Program-made: the position numbers and the translations under genes
Assembly (NCBI GenBank): GCA_037443785.1
Contig: JBBINR010000002.1
Span: 94,917 to 158,916 of the forward strand
DNA from: JAQUOA01 sp037443785
GTDB lineage: Bacteria; Bacteroidota; Ignavibacteria; UBA10030; UBA8401
Length of the DNA: 64,000 nt
Direction of reading: 5' to 3'
Notes under the pieces: model-generated
What the model was told of the DNA's origin: nothing
What the model saw: only the letters and a program-made list of their open reading frames with translations
The model's database searches: none
In this document: piece by piece, positions 16,954 to 27,198 of the stretch
Layout of the letters: every line of letters begins with the position of its first letter
How positions within the stretch are numbered: position 1 is the stretch's first letter

Positions 16954-19047
16954 ATGAACAAAATGTTTTTCGTCATTCTTTGCATCATCCCGCTTTTTGC
17001 ACAATACAACGATAAACCGAAACAACCAACCATGACTGACCGACAATACACAATTGAAAAAATCCAGATGGGCGATGTTGGTCCTGTCCGCATCGTCCAG
17101 CTTTATGCCGATGGATTTGAAAAACTTTCTCTGAAAGAAAAAATATTCACCTACTATTTATATCAAGCGGCAATTGCGGCGCGCGATATTGCCATCGATC
17201 AGCGGCACAAGGATGCTCTGGAAATCCGGGATCTGCTAGAAGCGGTGTATACACATCCGAAAGAGATCGACCAAGCTCTGTACAACAAGATTGTACTCTA
17301 TACAAAGCTTTTCTGGGTGAACAATTCGCAGTATGATAATATCACGGCAAGAAAATTTGTACCGCAATGTTCGTTCGATGAATTTTCGTCTGCCGTCAAA
17401 ACAGCGATGAAGAACGGCGCGGTGATTTCATTGCAGGCGAATGAAACACTTGATCAAAAGCTTGCACGTTTGAAACCAGAAATCTTCGATGCAACGTATG
17501 AATCGGTGCAGACGAATAAAACCCCCGGTGAAGATATGATTGCCAAGAGTGCCAATAATCTTTACGACGGAACAACTTTTGCCGAAGTCGATGCGTGGGC
17601 AAAAGCAGGAAACGAAAAATATCCGCTGAATTCCAAAGTAATTAAAGAACATGGAAGGCTGCTTGAGAAAGTCTATCGCGCCGGTAATACGCATCTTGGC
17701 GGAATAATTCCTCCCGGAATGTATGCTGAAGATTTGCAGTCGGCAATTTCCTATCTGACAAAAGCAAAAGCGTACGCAAGCAATCCGCTGCAAGCCGAAA
17801 ATCTTGATAAGCTAATCACATTTTATCAAACGGGCGATTTAAAGGATTGGCGCGAATACAATATCGGCTGGGTGAAGGAAACCCAATCGCAAATCGACAT
17901 GATCCACGGATTCATCGAAGTGTACCTCGATGCGCGCGGTGCGAAAGGACAATTTGAATCAGTCGTGAATTTTGCCAATCCGGAATTGACAGAAATGTTC
18001 CAGAAAGTTGGGACGAACGCACAATATTTTGAAGACCGCATGCCGTGGGAAGAGAAATACAAAAAGAACAATGTGAAACCGCTGAAGTACACCGTCATCA
18101 ACGTAGTAGTGGAAACAGGCGATGCCGGTCCGGTGAGCGCGATTGGTATTAATCTTCCGAACGAGCAGGATGTACGCGAACAGTATGGAAGCAAATCAGT
18201 AACGCTCTACAATATTGTGGATGCATACGACAAAACGGGAGGAAAAGATATTACAAAAGAGTTTGCGTTCGATCAGCAGGAAATTGCCATGGGAGAAAAA
18301 TACGGAAACCTTGCCGACAACATGCATACCGCACTTCATGAAGTGCTTGGGCACGCATCCGGAAAAATTTCTCCACACCTGAAGATTGAGCCGCAAGCCG
18401 CACTGCCGGGATATTATTCAACATTGGAAGAAGCGCGCGCTGACCTTGTGGCGATGTATCATATTTGGGATCCGAAACTAGTAGAGATTGGGATCATTCC
18501 GAATACCATGGATGTGGTGAAGGCAATGTACGACAAAGAAGTGCGGAATGCGTGCATGGTACAACTGCAGCGCGTTCCCAAAGGACATGATCAGCTTGAA
18601 GAAGACCATATGAAGAATCGCCAGATGATTGCACACTGGTTATGGAAAAATGCCGATTGTATTGAACGGGTTGATAAAGAAGGGAAGACATATTTTCGCG
18701 TCACAAGTTATGAAAAAATGCGCGTTGGCGTGGGCAAACTGCTTGCAGAAATTCAGCGCATTAAATCGGAAGGAGATTTTGATGCAGCAAAGAAATTGAT
18801 CGACACGTACGGATTGAAGATCGACACGGCGCTTCGCGATCAAGTGCTTGCACGCATGGAAAAACTCGACCGCGCGGTGTACACCGGATTTGTAATGCCG
18901 AAGCTTGAACCAGTGACGGACAAGAGCGGAACACTTACCGATGTTGCCATTACGTATCCGTTAGATTTGGCGAAACAGATGCTGGAGTATTCTGCATTTA
19001 CAAAATCAGAAAATGCAAAAGCGAAAGAAGTGTTAAAACTGAAATAA
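16954..19047 (+). CDS. Dipeptidyl peptidase III-like zinc peptidase (family M49), secreted
   Basis: The 697 residues start with a signal peptide (MNKMFFVILCIIPLFAQ). The M49 zinc motif HEVLGH spans residues 462-467 and the second motif EEARAD residues 492-497, the HExxxH-type arrangement and spacing that defines the family. Length matches bacterial DPP III (about 675 residues). It should release dipeptides from the N-termini of oligopeptides, here in the periplasm or outside. A good promoter (16902) and a downstream hairpin (19076) suggest a single-gene unit. All named catalytic residues are present. Confidence 0.93.
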   Translation: MNKMFFVILCIIPLFAQYNDKPKQPTMTDRQYTIEKIQMGDVGPVRIVQLYADGFEKLSLKEKIFTYYLYQAAIAARDIAIDQRHKDALEIRDLLEAVYTHPKEIDQALYNKIVLYTKLFWVNNSQYDNITARKFVPQCSFDEFSSAVKTAMKNGAVISLQANETLDQKLARLKPEIFDATYESVQTNKTPGEDMIAKSANNLYDGTTFAEVDAWAKAGNEKYPLNSKVIKEHGRLLEKVYRAGNTHLGGIIPPGMYAEDLQSAISYLTKAKAYASNPLQAENLDKLITFYQTGDLKDWREYNIGWVKETQSQIDMIHGFIEVYLDARGAKGQFESVVNFANPELTEMFQKVGTNAQYFEDRMPWEEKYKKNNVKPLKYTVINVVVETGDAGPVSAIGINLPNEQDVREQYGSKSVTLYNIVDAYDKTGGKDITKEFAFDQQEIAMGEKYGNLADNMHTALHEVLGHASGKISPHLKIEPQAALPGYYSTLEEARADLVAMYHIWDPKLVEIGIIPNTMDVVKAMYDKEVRNACMVQLQRVPKGHDQLEEDHMKNRQMIAHWLWKNADCIERVDKEGKTYFRVTSYEKMRVGVGKLLAEIQRIKSEGDFDAAKKLIDTYGLKIDTALRDQVLARMEKLDRAVYTGFVMPKLEPVTDKSGTLTDVAITYPLDLAKQMLEYSAFTKSENAKAKEVLKLK

Positions 19048-19075
19048 CGCGGAAAGAATTTCAGGCAGTCTTTTT

Positions 19076-19111
19076 CTCAGTCCCAAACAGAGTTTGGGAC
19101 TGAGCATTTTA
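19076..19111 (+). terminator. Intrinsic terminator after the DPP III gene (member of a repeat family)
   Basis: CTCAGTCCCAAAC (19076-19088) pairs perfectly with GTTTGGGACTGAG (19092-19104), followed by CATTTTAAA. The core CCCAAAC-N3-GTTTGGG recurs in degenerate form near 27656, so this terminator belongs to a dispersed palindrome family. Confidence 0.7.
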
Positions 19112-19287
19112 AATCGTCCGCGCAATTTTCCTGCGAGTTCGGGCGTGAGCATTTGATGGCTTGTGCTGGGCGCGGCGAAGCATTAGATTGAGCGTCTGAT
19201 AAGGTGATTGATCAATTAAATCTCGACTCTTAGTTCCGATCAGCCTCCGAAATGTATGTTTCTTCTATTAGGAATAATAATTTTTTT

Positions 19288-22200
19288 TCATTTCATCACA
19301 ACCATTTTTTTGACGGTGTGAAAATTTCCACCCTTCAGTCGGTAAAAATAAACGCCGCTCGAAAGCGCTCCTGCATTGAACACCGTTTTATATTTTCCCG
19401 GCATATGCGTCCCGTTCACGAGCGTCGTCACTTCGCGGCCGACAATATCATACACGACAATGCTGACATGCTCGAGACGCGGAACTTCATATTCAATGGT
19501 CGTTGCCGGATTGAACGGGTTCGGGTAATTCTGCACAAGTGAATAGCTCGCCGGAATTTGGATATCCGGTTCCACCTCTGTCGATCCGTCATTGATCCAG
19601 TTTCCGACGGAAAACGCAGGAGAAAGAATTTGCTCCGTCGAATTTCCCGATTGGTCGACCATCCTGATCTTGAGATCGATCGCAACGGAATCGACTGCCG
19701 TTGCCGCAGCAAGCGATGCGGAAAAGAGCGATCCTCCTTTATCGACTTGATCTCCAACATGAGTGACGGGAAGAGGAATCCATTCCATCGTTTTATATTT
19801 TCGGTACATGATTGTTGTAGAATCCGGAATGGGAAGCTGCGTGACATACGAATAGAGAAGCGATGAGAACTGGATGGTTGCATTCTCATTCTTTGCAAAT
19901 TGATCGACCGATTGTTTTTTGCTGTTTAAAAAGACGAGAGAGGTAATGATCGGCGAATCGGGCACCTGTTTCGTCAGATCGAATGCATTTGTCAAGGTGA
20001 TTCTCCCCTCGACATTTTTTACGAAATAATTGCGCGCCATGATCGTGACGCGGTACTTTGCCGGCGGCACAGCGAATGGAGAACGGTCGAGACTCAGCGG
20101 CGCTTCCTTCAAGAGCTGTCCCGCATCGTTGTAGATTGTGTACGAACCGAAATCATAGTCAGCGTACCGTTCTTCGTTTAATCCTCCGAGAAAATGCGGA
20201 CTGAAATGGATCGACGTACCGAATTCGTTGTTGTAGGTTAAATTTAAAAGATGCACCGGCGATGATCCAAAAAACATTTCTCCTCCGTCGGGCGACTTGT
20301 AGGCGGTCAATGAATTCTGCGACGGCAAATTGGCCATCACGCTGTCGTTGACGATGGAAAAGTACCTCGTGGAATAATCCACAAAATCCGTAGCAAGGTT
20401 TGAATAATCGATATAGAATGCCGGTGAGATACTGGCTGTTGAGTCGGATGATTTCATCAGGTACATGTCGAACGATGCTGTATCGCCTGAAACGGCAAGC
20501 GTATCAATTCCCACAATCACCGTATTGAAATAATCGTTTCCGCCAGTCGATTGAACGTAAATCACTTCCGAATAAATTTTCATGTGCGGTGCATTCGGTG
20601 CGGTCTTGAAATGCAACTTTTGACTTGTGTATGCCGACGGAGGAGAGAGATGGCGGTCGCCGCTTATCCCGGTGAACGGGATGTACTGCGGAATTACGAT
20701 TTTCTTCGCCTGCCGCAGATCGATCATTGCTTCAACGGCATGAAATTGAAAATTGTTCGAGCTTGGAGAAACCATGATGCTGTGTTGATCCGCGGGCAGC
20801 TGAATGAACAAGGGGAAATTTGTCGGCAAATTCACGCGCAGTACGCGCTTCACGGCATTCGACGATGTGAACGGTGTGCCGGTGTTATCTGCTCCGTCAA
20901 AAAAGATGGTATGGACCGCATCGGACGAAGTGAAATGAATGCTCTCTGTTCCGTTCACGGCAACATTTTCCTTGGTGATGAGTTTGTTCACTGTCGGGAA
21001 ATATAGAGCGAAATTGTACGTATCGTATGATCCGCCGGTTACCTCAAGCGTCTTTGCATCTATCCATCGCACCCGTGAATACCAGCGGTTGTACGTTGAT
21101 TGAATAAAATTCAGTTTGCTGGCGCCGAGAAAAATCGGATTGGGATCGCTGAACGTAAGGAACATCCGTGTTGTGCGTGCAAATGCCCACGGAAGATGGA
21201 GTGTGTCCGATGATCCGTTGATACGCACAAACCCGTCATACACAGGAATATCCTGATCAACGATCGGAATTATCCCGTTGTCGACAGTGATCGTAACAAA
21301 AACATTTTTTGTCTCATTCTGCGATAACGAAAAATTCTGGGGCGATGTGGAGACGGAGATTCCGCTCACGGTTCCTGAGAATGCAACAGAATAATTCTGC
21401 GCGATATTTTTTGTGTTCGTCACCTGCACGGTCTCAACCTTTGTCCATATTCCCTGCGAAGGATCGTCAAGTCCGTAACTTAACTGGCTGGGAACGGCAA
21501 ACGACGTGCGTTGAATCGACCTGAATGCATCGACGCGCCCTGATCCTTGCAGCATTTTTTTTGCGCCAAGGTCAACGGCGGAATTCACGATTGCCGATTT
21601 GATTTGAGACGGCGTCAGACTTTTATTATTCGATTTCAATAATGCGGCAACACCGGCAATCATCGGCGACGCCATCGATGTTCCGCTCAAGTACGCATAA
21701 CTGTTTCCCGGCGCCAACGATCGTATATTCACCCCGGGTGCGGCAACATCCGGCTTGATTGCATAATACAGCGGTGCAGGGCCCTTGGAAGAGAATCGCG
21801 GAACAGTGTTCACCGAGTCGATCGCACCGACCGTGATGGCCAAGCGTGCAGTTCCGGGGCTGGCGATTGTTTCCATACCGGTAAAATAATAATTGTCCTC
21901 CTTACCCTGAGTCGGGGTGTACCCGCCGCTGTTACCCGCTGAAACGCAGAATGTTACTCCGAGTTTTACCGCATTATCAACCGTAATGGACATTGCATCG
22001 TCGGGACTTCCGGAATTGGAACCAAGACTCATGTTTACCACATCCAGTTTATCGCTTGTATCGCCGTCTTGATTCGGATCTACTGTCCGTTCGATTGCCT
22101 CGATGATATCCGTCGAGTTTCCCTGCCCTTTATCATTCAACACTTTGTATGCAACTAATTTTGCTTTTGGAGCAACTCCCTGAATTGTTGCGCCGTCCGC

Positions 22201-22872
22201 CGCGACAATTCCCGCCACATGTGTGCCGTGCCCGTTGTCATCCATCGGATCGCTGTCGTGATTGACAAAATCGTATCCGCCGACCACTTTAAACGAAGGG
22301 CCAATTCCTCCGCCGAGCGCGGGATGCATATAATCAATTCCTGAATCGATAATCCCGACGACGACGCTGTCTCCTCTGATTCCCAGATTATTCCAGACCT
22401 CATTCGCCCGTATGTGCGGAATACTTTTTTCCAGATGCGCCTGCACAATCGATTCGCGCGAAACTTTTTTTACATACGACAGCTGCTCGATCATTGGTAT
22501 CATTTGCTGGGGAAGGGAGATCGCTTCGCCGAAAAAGAGTTTATAGAATTCTTTCCGTACCGTTATGCCCTGCGGCGATCCTGCCGCTTTGGAAAATGCC
22601 GATGTGTGAAGAGTATTTTGAAATTCGGAAAATCTGCTTTGGTAAAATGATGTCGATGCGGCAGAGAATTTCTTGCTGCCTTGGGCAATGTAGAACGGCT
22701 CTTCTTTGAATTCGACAATGACATTCACAACGGAGTCGGCAGCGAGATCCATCGTTGGTGCCAACGTTGCGCTGTGCATTGCGGAATGCGATGGCAAGAT
22801 AAATTTTTCTTTGGCGAAGAGGAGAGCAGACAACATCACAAAAAACAGTATTCCTCTTTTATAGGTTACCAT
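19288..22872 (-). CDS. Subtilisin-like serine protease (S8) with T9SS sorting domain
   Basis: The 1194-residue exoprotein has a signal peptide (KRGILFFVMLSALLFAKEK) and an inhibitor-I9-like propeptide up to about residue 150. The S8 catalytic domain has Asp176 (VVGIIDSGIDYMHP), His215 (DNGHGTHVAG) and Ser at about 399 (YLSGTSMASPMIAG). Large beta-rich modules follow. The C-terminus carries the type A T9SS sorting signal starting at YSLVQNYPNPFNPATTIEYE. It should be exported across the outer membrane and anchored or released. It is a stand-alone minus-strand gene. Its C-terminal tail, TVKKMVVMK, is intact. Confidence 0.94.
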   Translation of the reverse strand: MVTYKRGILFFVMLSALLFAKEKFILPSHSAMHSATLAPTMDLAADSVVNVIVEFKEEPFYIAQGSKKFSAASTSFYQSRFSEFQNTLHTSAFSKAAGSPQGITVRKEFYKLFFGEAISLPQQMIPMIEQLSYVKKVSRESIVQAHLEKSIPHIRANEVWNNLGIRGDSVVVGIIDSGIDYMHPALGGGIGPSFKVVGGYDFVNHDSDPMDDNGHGTHVAGIVAADGATIQGVAPKAKLVAYKVLNDKGQGNSTDIIEAIERTVDPNQDGDTSDKLDVVNMSLGSNSGSPDDAMSITVDNAVKLGVTFCVSAGNSGGYTPTQGKEDNYYFTGMETIASPGTARLAITVGAIDSVNTVPRFSSKGPAPLYYAIKPDVAAPGVNIRSLAPGNSYAYLSGTSMASPMIAGVAALLKSNNKSLTPSQIKSAIVNSAVDLGAKKMLQGSGRVDAFRSIQRTSFAVPSQLSYGLDDPSQGIWTKVETVQVTNTKNIAQNYSVAFSGTVSGISVSTSPQNFSLSQNETKNVFVTITVDNGIIPIVDQDIPVYDGFVRINGSSDTLHLPWAFARTTRMFLTFSDPNPIFLGASKLNFIQSTYNRWYSRVRWIDAKTLEVTGGSYDTYNFALYFPTVNKLITKENVAVNGTESIHFTSSDAVHTIFFDGADNTGTPFTSSNAVKRVLRVNLPTNFPLFIQLPADQHSIMVSPSSNNFQFHAVEAMIDLRQAKKIVIPQYIPFTGISGDRHLSPPSAYTSQKLHFKTAPNAPHMKIYSEVIYVQSTGGNDYFNTVIVGIDTLAVSGDTASFDMYLMKSSDSTASISPAFYIDYSNLATDFVDYSTRYFSIVNDSVMANLPSQNSLTAYKSPDGGEMFFGSSPVHLLNLTYNNEFGTSIHFSPHFLGGLNEERYADYDFGSYTIYNDAGQLLKEAPLSLDRSPFAVPPAKYRVTIMARNYFVKNVEGRITLTNAFDLTKQVPDSPIITSLVFLNSKKQSVDQFAKNENATIQFSSLLYSYVTQLPIPDSTTIMYRKYKTMEWIPLPVTHVGDQVDKGGSLFSASLAAATAVDSVAIDLKIRMVDQSGNSTEQILSPAFSVGNWINDGSTEVEPDIQIPASYSLVQNYPNPFNPATTIEYEVPRLEHVSIVVYDIVGREVTTLVNGTHMPGKYKTVFNAGALSSGVYFYRLKGGNFHTVKKMVVMK

Positions 22873-23017
22873 AACGTATTCTCATATTTGATGATTGGTG
22901 CGACGGAAATCGGTAACAACAGGCAGTTATTGTAGAATTCCGATGATTTTCCCGTAGCCTATACGGAAAAATGTACTTTTAGATACAATGATAAAAAAAT
23001 ACAATGGATGAAAGATG

Positions 23018-23455
23018 CTATTTATTTCCGACAATCTCCCACTCTTCAACGCCGCCGTGTACCACTCTAAACATGGGGTGCGGAAAGAATTTCTTTTCAT
23101 GTTGCATTTCGCGGTACCGTTTCGGGTCTCGAACTTTCAGTTTCTTCAATAAGTGAGCTGTTTCATATTGTATTTGTCCGCGTGTTACGGTTACCGTCGA
23201 CCGGGAGAAATTCCAGTCGATTTTCTCCCTGTCGAAATGATATCCCCGCCGGGTTGCTTCTTTATGAACAATGGAGAGATAGTAATTAATTCCCTGCAGA
23301 GGATTTTTTATTTTTTTAAATCTCTGCAATTGCGGATGATGGGTATAGCCTTTTGTCTTTCCTTCAAGGACATGTTGCGCCAGCAGCGTTTCTCTCCACA
23401 GCGCTACAAGTCCTTTTGCATCAAGATATTTTGGATGCAGCGACCAAATTCTCAA
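23018..23455 (-). CDS. Pyrimidine dimer DNA glycosylase / endonuclease V family protein
   Basis: The 145 residues fit PF03013: MRIWSLHPKYLDAKGLVALWRE, LLAQHVLEGKTKGYTHHPQL, INYYLSIVHKEATRRGYHFD. E22 aligns with the catalytic Glu23 of T4 endonuclease V. The T4 enzyme uses Thr2 as its N-terminal nucleophile, but here residue 2 is Arg, as in other bacterial proteins of this type, so the cyclobutane-dimer activity cannot be assumed. It probably acts on damaged DNA in the cytoplasm. It stands alone between the subtilase and the divergent lipoprotein gene. Confidence 0.85.
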   Translation of the reverse strand: MRIWSLHPKYLDAKGLVALWRETLLAQHVLEGKTKGYTHHPQLQRFKKIKNPLQGINYYLSIVHKEATRRGYHFDREKIDWNFSRSTVTVTRGQIQYETAHLLKKLKVRDPKRYREMQHEKKFFPHPMFRVVHGGVEEWEIVGNK

Positions 23456-23686
23456 TTAAATCCGTTTCCTTTTTCTTTTAATGTACGATAAAAAATTCTC
23501 TATGGCGTCATGACTTTACGGTGTGAAATCATTTCCGCGGGATTCATAAGCACCTCATCATACCTTTTTGTCCTTTGAGTGATTTCTTTCATTGTTTCTC
23601 AATGATTATTACTCTAACTTTTATAAAAGAATACCGCACTTCATATTCAATTCTACAGTTTGATTCACCTTCGAAGGGGAGGCTGT

Positions 23687-25630
23687 ATGAAAATAAAAAA
23701 TCTTTTCTTTTTTCTTCTCGCCATTTCACTGATCGTTCTTTTCTCCGCCGGATGCAACAAAACGGCAACCACAGAGTCGGATCAAAAAATTGATACGCTG
23801 TCGTCACGCACCAATTCTGATGCTGGAATGACGGAAATGGAAAACCAATTCTATTTTATGGCGACAAATAATTTTAACTCGTCAAGCGATTTTGACAGAG
23901 TCGATTTTTCCAAAGCGAATACCTATTTTAAAAAAGCACTTCAGGAAAATCCGAACAATCTTGATGCGAATCTCGGCGCCGCGTTAACGGAAGTCTTCGG
24001 CGTGTATGCCGACGCCGAAATTAACGATGCGATTAAGCAATGGGAAAGCTACAAACCTTCCGGTTCAGTCACGGCTTCCGCATTCAAAAGTTTTTATATT
24101 CCCCGCGGAACTGCCGACATGAGAGTACCGGTTTCTGCGCTCGGAGCAAATTTTGTCAAGATCATTCAAATGGCAAAAACCGATCCGCCGACCATCAGCA
24201 AGATGCAGTCACTTCTCAAAACAAAATTTCTTCCGCGCATCGATTATGCCATGGCGCGGCTTGCCGTTATTGAGCAGCATCCCGCGTATGAAATGAAAAT
24301 TTCCGGAAAGATGCAGGGAAACATTACGCTCACGCCGGTGTATATGGATCTGACGGAAGTGTACCTGCTTGATGCAATGCTCAATGGAATGAAAGCAGTC
24401 GTCTCGCAATTTTTGGTTTTTCAGTTTGAGCTTTCGGCGTACACCACAAAAGCCGTCGTTGAAGCGGTTAATCAGAATAACACGACATTCTTCGTTCTGG
24501 CGTCGGATGGAAAAGCGCAGGCAGCCAACGTGAAATCGGGAATCCTCACCGCTATTGCGAAGATCCGCAGTGCAGTGAATTTCTTGAAGAACGAAACCGA
24601 TGTGCAAAGCGACGACATCATCAAATTGAAGCAGGGAAATAATCAGGGAATTGCGTCGAGCGATCTCGACACCGTGCTCACGTATCTCACCAGAGCGGAA
24701 GACGGATTGAAGAACGGCGTGACCATCGATGCGAAGGATGCCGACAGCGACGGAAACAATTATTCGATTACGGTCAATCTGTCAAACTTCTTTGACAATC
24801 CGCCGGCGAATCCGAAAAAGGATTGGCTCCCTCCGTACACTGTCGATACATCGGCGTTCGGTGATATTCAGTGGCATTGGACGCAGCAAACATACGCAAC
24901 ATTCACATTTCCCGATCCGACATTCGGCGGCGTGTTTCCGAATATGACCAACGATATGTTGAAACGGTTGATGTATATCGACGAAGAATTTGCATGGAGA
25001 GTGTACCTCTATGTGAATAATTATGATCACACGTCGATTTCCACAATGACGGCGCGCCTGCAGGTTGGTGCAACATCGTACGCCAACAAGCCGTACAGGT
25101 ATGAATACCCAGGATGGTTTGGCGGCAAAGAATTCCGTTTCTTTGTGAACGATCAAACGACGGGAACGGGAAGAGTGTTTGTGACGCTGAACGGTGTTGA
25201 AAAGGAACTGACGTTAAGCGCTCCGGCAACGGTTAATCCGAAGCACGAAACGAACATTAATGCCAATGTTACGCCGGCGCCGCAAAATCTTACGGTGAAA
25301 CTAGATTCGGGATATGTCGGATATCCGATCAACAACAACGTAAAGTATCTGAAACTCAGCTTTGCATTGCCGTCGGGATATTATTTTTACAGCAGTCAAT
25401 ATCGAATTGATAAAGACAGCACCGGAACCGGATTCAAACCGTATATCAGCACATATTTGACAAATGAATATGAGAGCGGCACGAATTATCTTGCATACTA
25501 TGACGTGAATTTTGTCTCCGCGAAAACGTACAAATACAGAATTGAACCGATCTACGATTCATATACTTACGGCATCACGGGATATATTCCGAACAATTAT
25601 TCCAACACGGCAACCATCACCACTCCATAA
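23687..25630 (+). CDS. TPR-bearing lipoprotein, unknown function
   Basis: Translation from the ATG at 23687 (after AAGGGGAGG) gives 647 residues with a lipoprotein signal MKIKNLFFFLLAISLIVLFSAGC. A TPR-like stretch at about 65-110 (ANTYFKKALQENPNNLDANLGAALTE) follows. The rest is a long helical then beta-rich region with no family I recognise. The last 120 residues resemble a fibronectin-type or Ig-like fold with YLKLSFALPSGYYF. The stop overlaps the start of the next gene (TAATG), so the two are translationally coupled. It is probably on the outer membrane. Confidence 0.75.
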   Translation: MKIKNLFFFLLAISLIVLFSAGCNKTATTESDQKIDTLSSRTNSDAGMTEMENQFYFMATNNFNSSSDFDRVDFSKANTYFKKALQENPNNLDANLGAALTEVFGVYADAEINDAIKQWESYKPSGSVTASAFKSFYIPRGTADMRVPVSALGANFVKIIQMAKTDPPTISKMQSLLKTKFLPRIDYAMARLAVIEQHPAYEMKISGKMQGNITLTPVYMDLTEVYLLDAMLNGMKAVVSQFLVFQFELSAYTTKAVVEAVNQNNTTFFVLASDGKAQAANVKSGILTAIAKIRSAVNFLKNETDVQSDDIIKLKQGNNQGIASSDLDTVLTYLTRAEDGLKNGVTIDAKDADSDGNNYSITVNLSNFFDNPPANPKKDWLPPYTVDTSAFGDIQWHWTQQTYATFTFPDPTFGGVFPNMTNDMLKRLMYIDEEFAWRVYLYVNNYDHTSISTMTARLQVGATSYANKPYRYEYPGWFGGKEFRFFVNDQTTGTGRVFVTLNGVEKELTLSAPATVNPKHETNINANVTPAPQNLTVKLDSGYVGYPINNNVKYLKLSFALPSGYYFYSSQYRIDKDSTGTGFKPYISTYLTNEYESGTNYLAYYDVNFVSAKTYKYRIEPIYDSYTYGITGYIPNNYSNTATITTP

Positions 25631-27006
25631 TGGCGTCGAGTACATTCACAAAGCGGAAGATTGTTGTTTCGATCTTCCGCTTTTTCTTTTGTAGTTCTCT
25701 CGTTTCCGCGCAGGTGCAAAATGATCTGCCGTGGTTTCACGGCGAAGCCGGTACATCCTATTTCAATATCGTAAAACAAAAATCGCCGAACAGCACGGCG
25801 ACGATCTTTTTTCGTGAATCGTTCGCTCGTCTTGCGTATGGAACGAGCGATGATTCTATTGATGTTTCGGTCTCTTCATCGCGCTTGTACGGAAATTATG
25901 GTCACCCCGGAAGTTCGTGGTCCGTGTCGCTGCAGAACGATGTGAACATGATCAGCGCAGGTTGGAACAGCAGATTCTCATTTCTTGAATATCACATTGG
26001 CGCCAACGCATTGATCCAATCGTTGAAGGTCGTTCCCGGATTCTCGTTACGGCTGACAGCGAAACCGGTGGGTGATTTCTTTTCGGTCGGGGGTGAATAT
26101 GTCCGGACGAATGAAGCGATTCATTCGACACTCGAATTTCATGATTTTTTTGTTCCGTTCGGCCAGCAGCGAAGCAACAATCGATTCACATTCTTTGTTG
26201 GCATTCAGTCCGTCGAAAAATTTCGTTTGGGATTCTCATCCTTCACGCAGTCCGAGCGGTTTCCTTCGACATCGGATGAATACACTGCCGATTTTTCCAA
26301 TACAACAACCGGCAATTCTTTTTCGTTTGTCGTGCAGCCGATCCGGTCCATCGCTCTTTTCGGAACATTCACGATTGCCGAAGAGAGGCCTGATGTGGTG
26401 TTGAATCGTGATGCGCTTTCCTTCGGCAGTTTTCCGGCGGGAGAATATTCGCTCTACTCAATCGATGCCGGAGTTCACGCAAAAATTTTTTCGCTGCCGG
26501 CGAGCATGAGGTACCGCCGAAATGAATTCAGATTGAAAGGAGCGGGCGTTGTAGAGTCGTGGCCATTCACATCGCTTGCCGCATCAGTGATAGCGAACCG
26601 ATTGGTCTTCACGCTGAACGGAACGATGACGGTGCAGAATCTCGGCATTGCTGCCGATGTTCTGTCGTCGTTTGGATTGATACGGCCCGAAATTGGGTAC
26701 TGCGTACTGCAACCCGAATACACGTTGAAGCATTGGCAGCCAGAATTTCTCGTCTTTGGCGCAAAGGCAATGGCGTACGAATCGTCATCCATCAACGCGC
26801 TGCATTTGATAGAGCTTGCGCTCGGTTGCACGATCCCTCTTTTCGGCGGACGGCTGGAGCTTTCCGCGCTGCAGTTCATTCCTGTCGCAATCCAATACGA
26901 GACGCATCCATCGAAGCAGGGAGAGACGGTGATAGAAGTGAAGCGTGATGCAAAAACCAATTCCGTTGACGGCGGACGTTTTGTGCAGATACGGTTTGCC
27001 TGGTGA
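25630..27006 (+). CDS. Putative outer-membrane beta-barrel protein
   Basis: The 458 residues have a signal-like N-terminus (KRKIVVSIFRFFFCSSLVSAQ) and then alternating hydrophobic and polar strands rich in Phe, Tyr and Ser, ending in an aromatic strand (GRFVQIRFAW) typical of outer-membrane barrels. A specific family was not recognised. Its ATG overlaps the stop of the upstream lipoprotein by 1 bp, so the pair probably forms a lipoprotein/porin-like unit, possibly for uptake or export of an unknown substrate. Confidence 0.65.
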   Translation: MASSTFTKRKIVVSIFRFFFCSSLVSAQVQNDLPWFHGEAGTSYFNIVKQKSPNSTATIFFRESFARLAYGTSDDSIDVSVSSSRLYGNYGHPGSSWSVSLQNDVNMISAGWNSRFSFLEYHIGANALIQSLKVVPGFSLRLTAKPVGDFFSVGGEYVRTNEAIHSTLEFHDFFVPFGQQRSNNRFTFFVGIQSVEKFRLGFSSFTQSERFPSTSDEYTADFSNTTTGNSFSFVVQPIRSIALFGTFTIAEERPDVVLNRDALSFGSFPAGEYSLYSIDAGVHAKIFSLPASMRYRRNEFRLKGAGVVESWPFTSLAASVIANRLVFTLNGTMTVQNLGIAADVLSSFGLIRPEIGYCVLQPEYTLKHWQPEFLVFGAKAMAYESSSINALHLIELALGCTIPLFGGRLELSALQFIPVAIQYETHPSKQGETVIEVKRDAKTNSVDGGRFVQIRFAW

Positions 27007-27198
27007 ATCATTATCCGCTTCGATTGATTTTCTCCTTTACCGCCTGCCGCCGATGATAACGGCATCCATAGACAAAACTGATATTTCACAACTGCGTTTG
27101 GTATCGAAAGGCCGCGGCGAAAAAAATACCTAATTTACGGTATTGTGTTTTTTGGATTGAATTCATACACTTTGCGCATAGCGTGCTGCGAAAATTTT

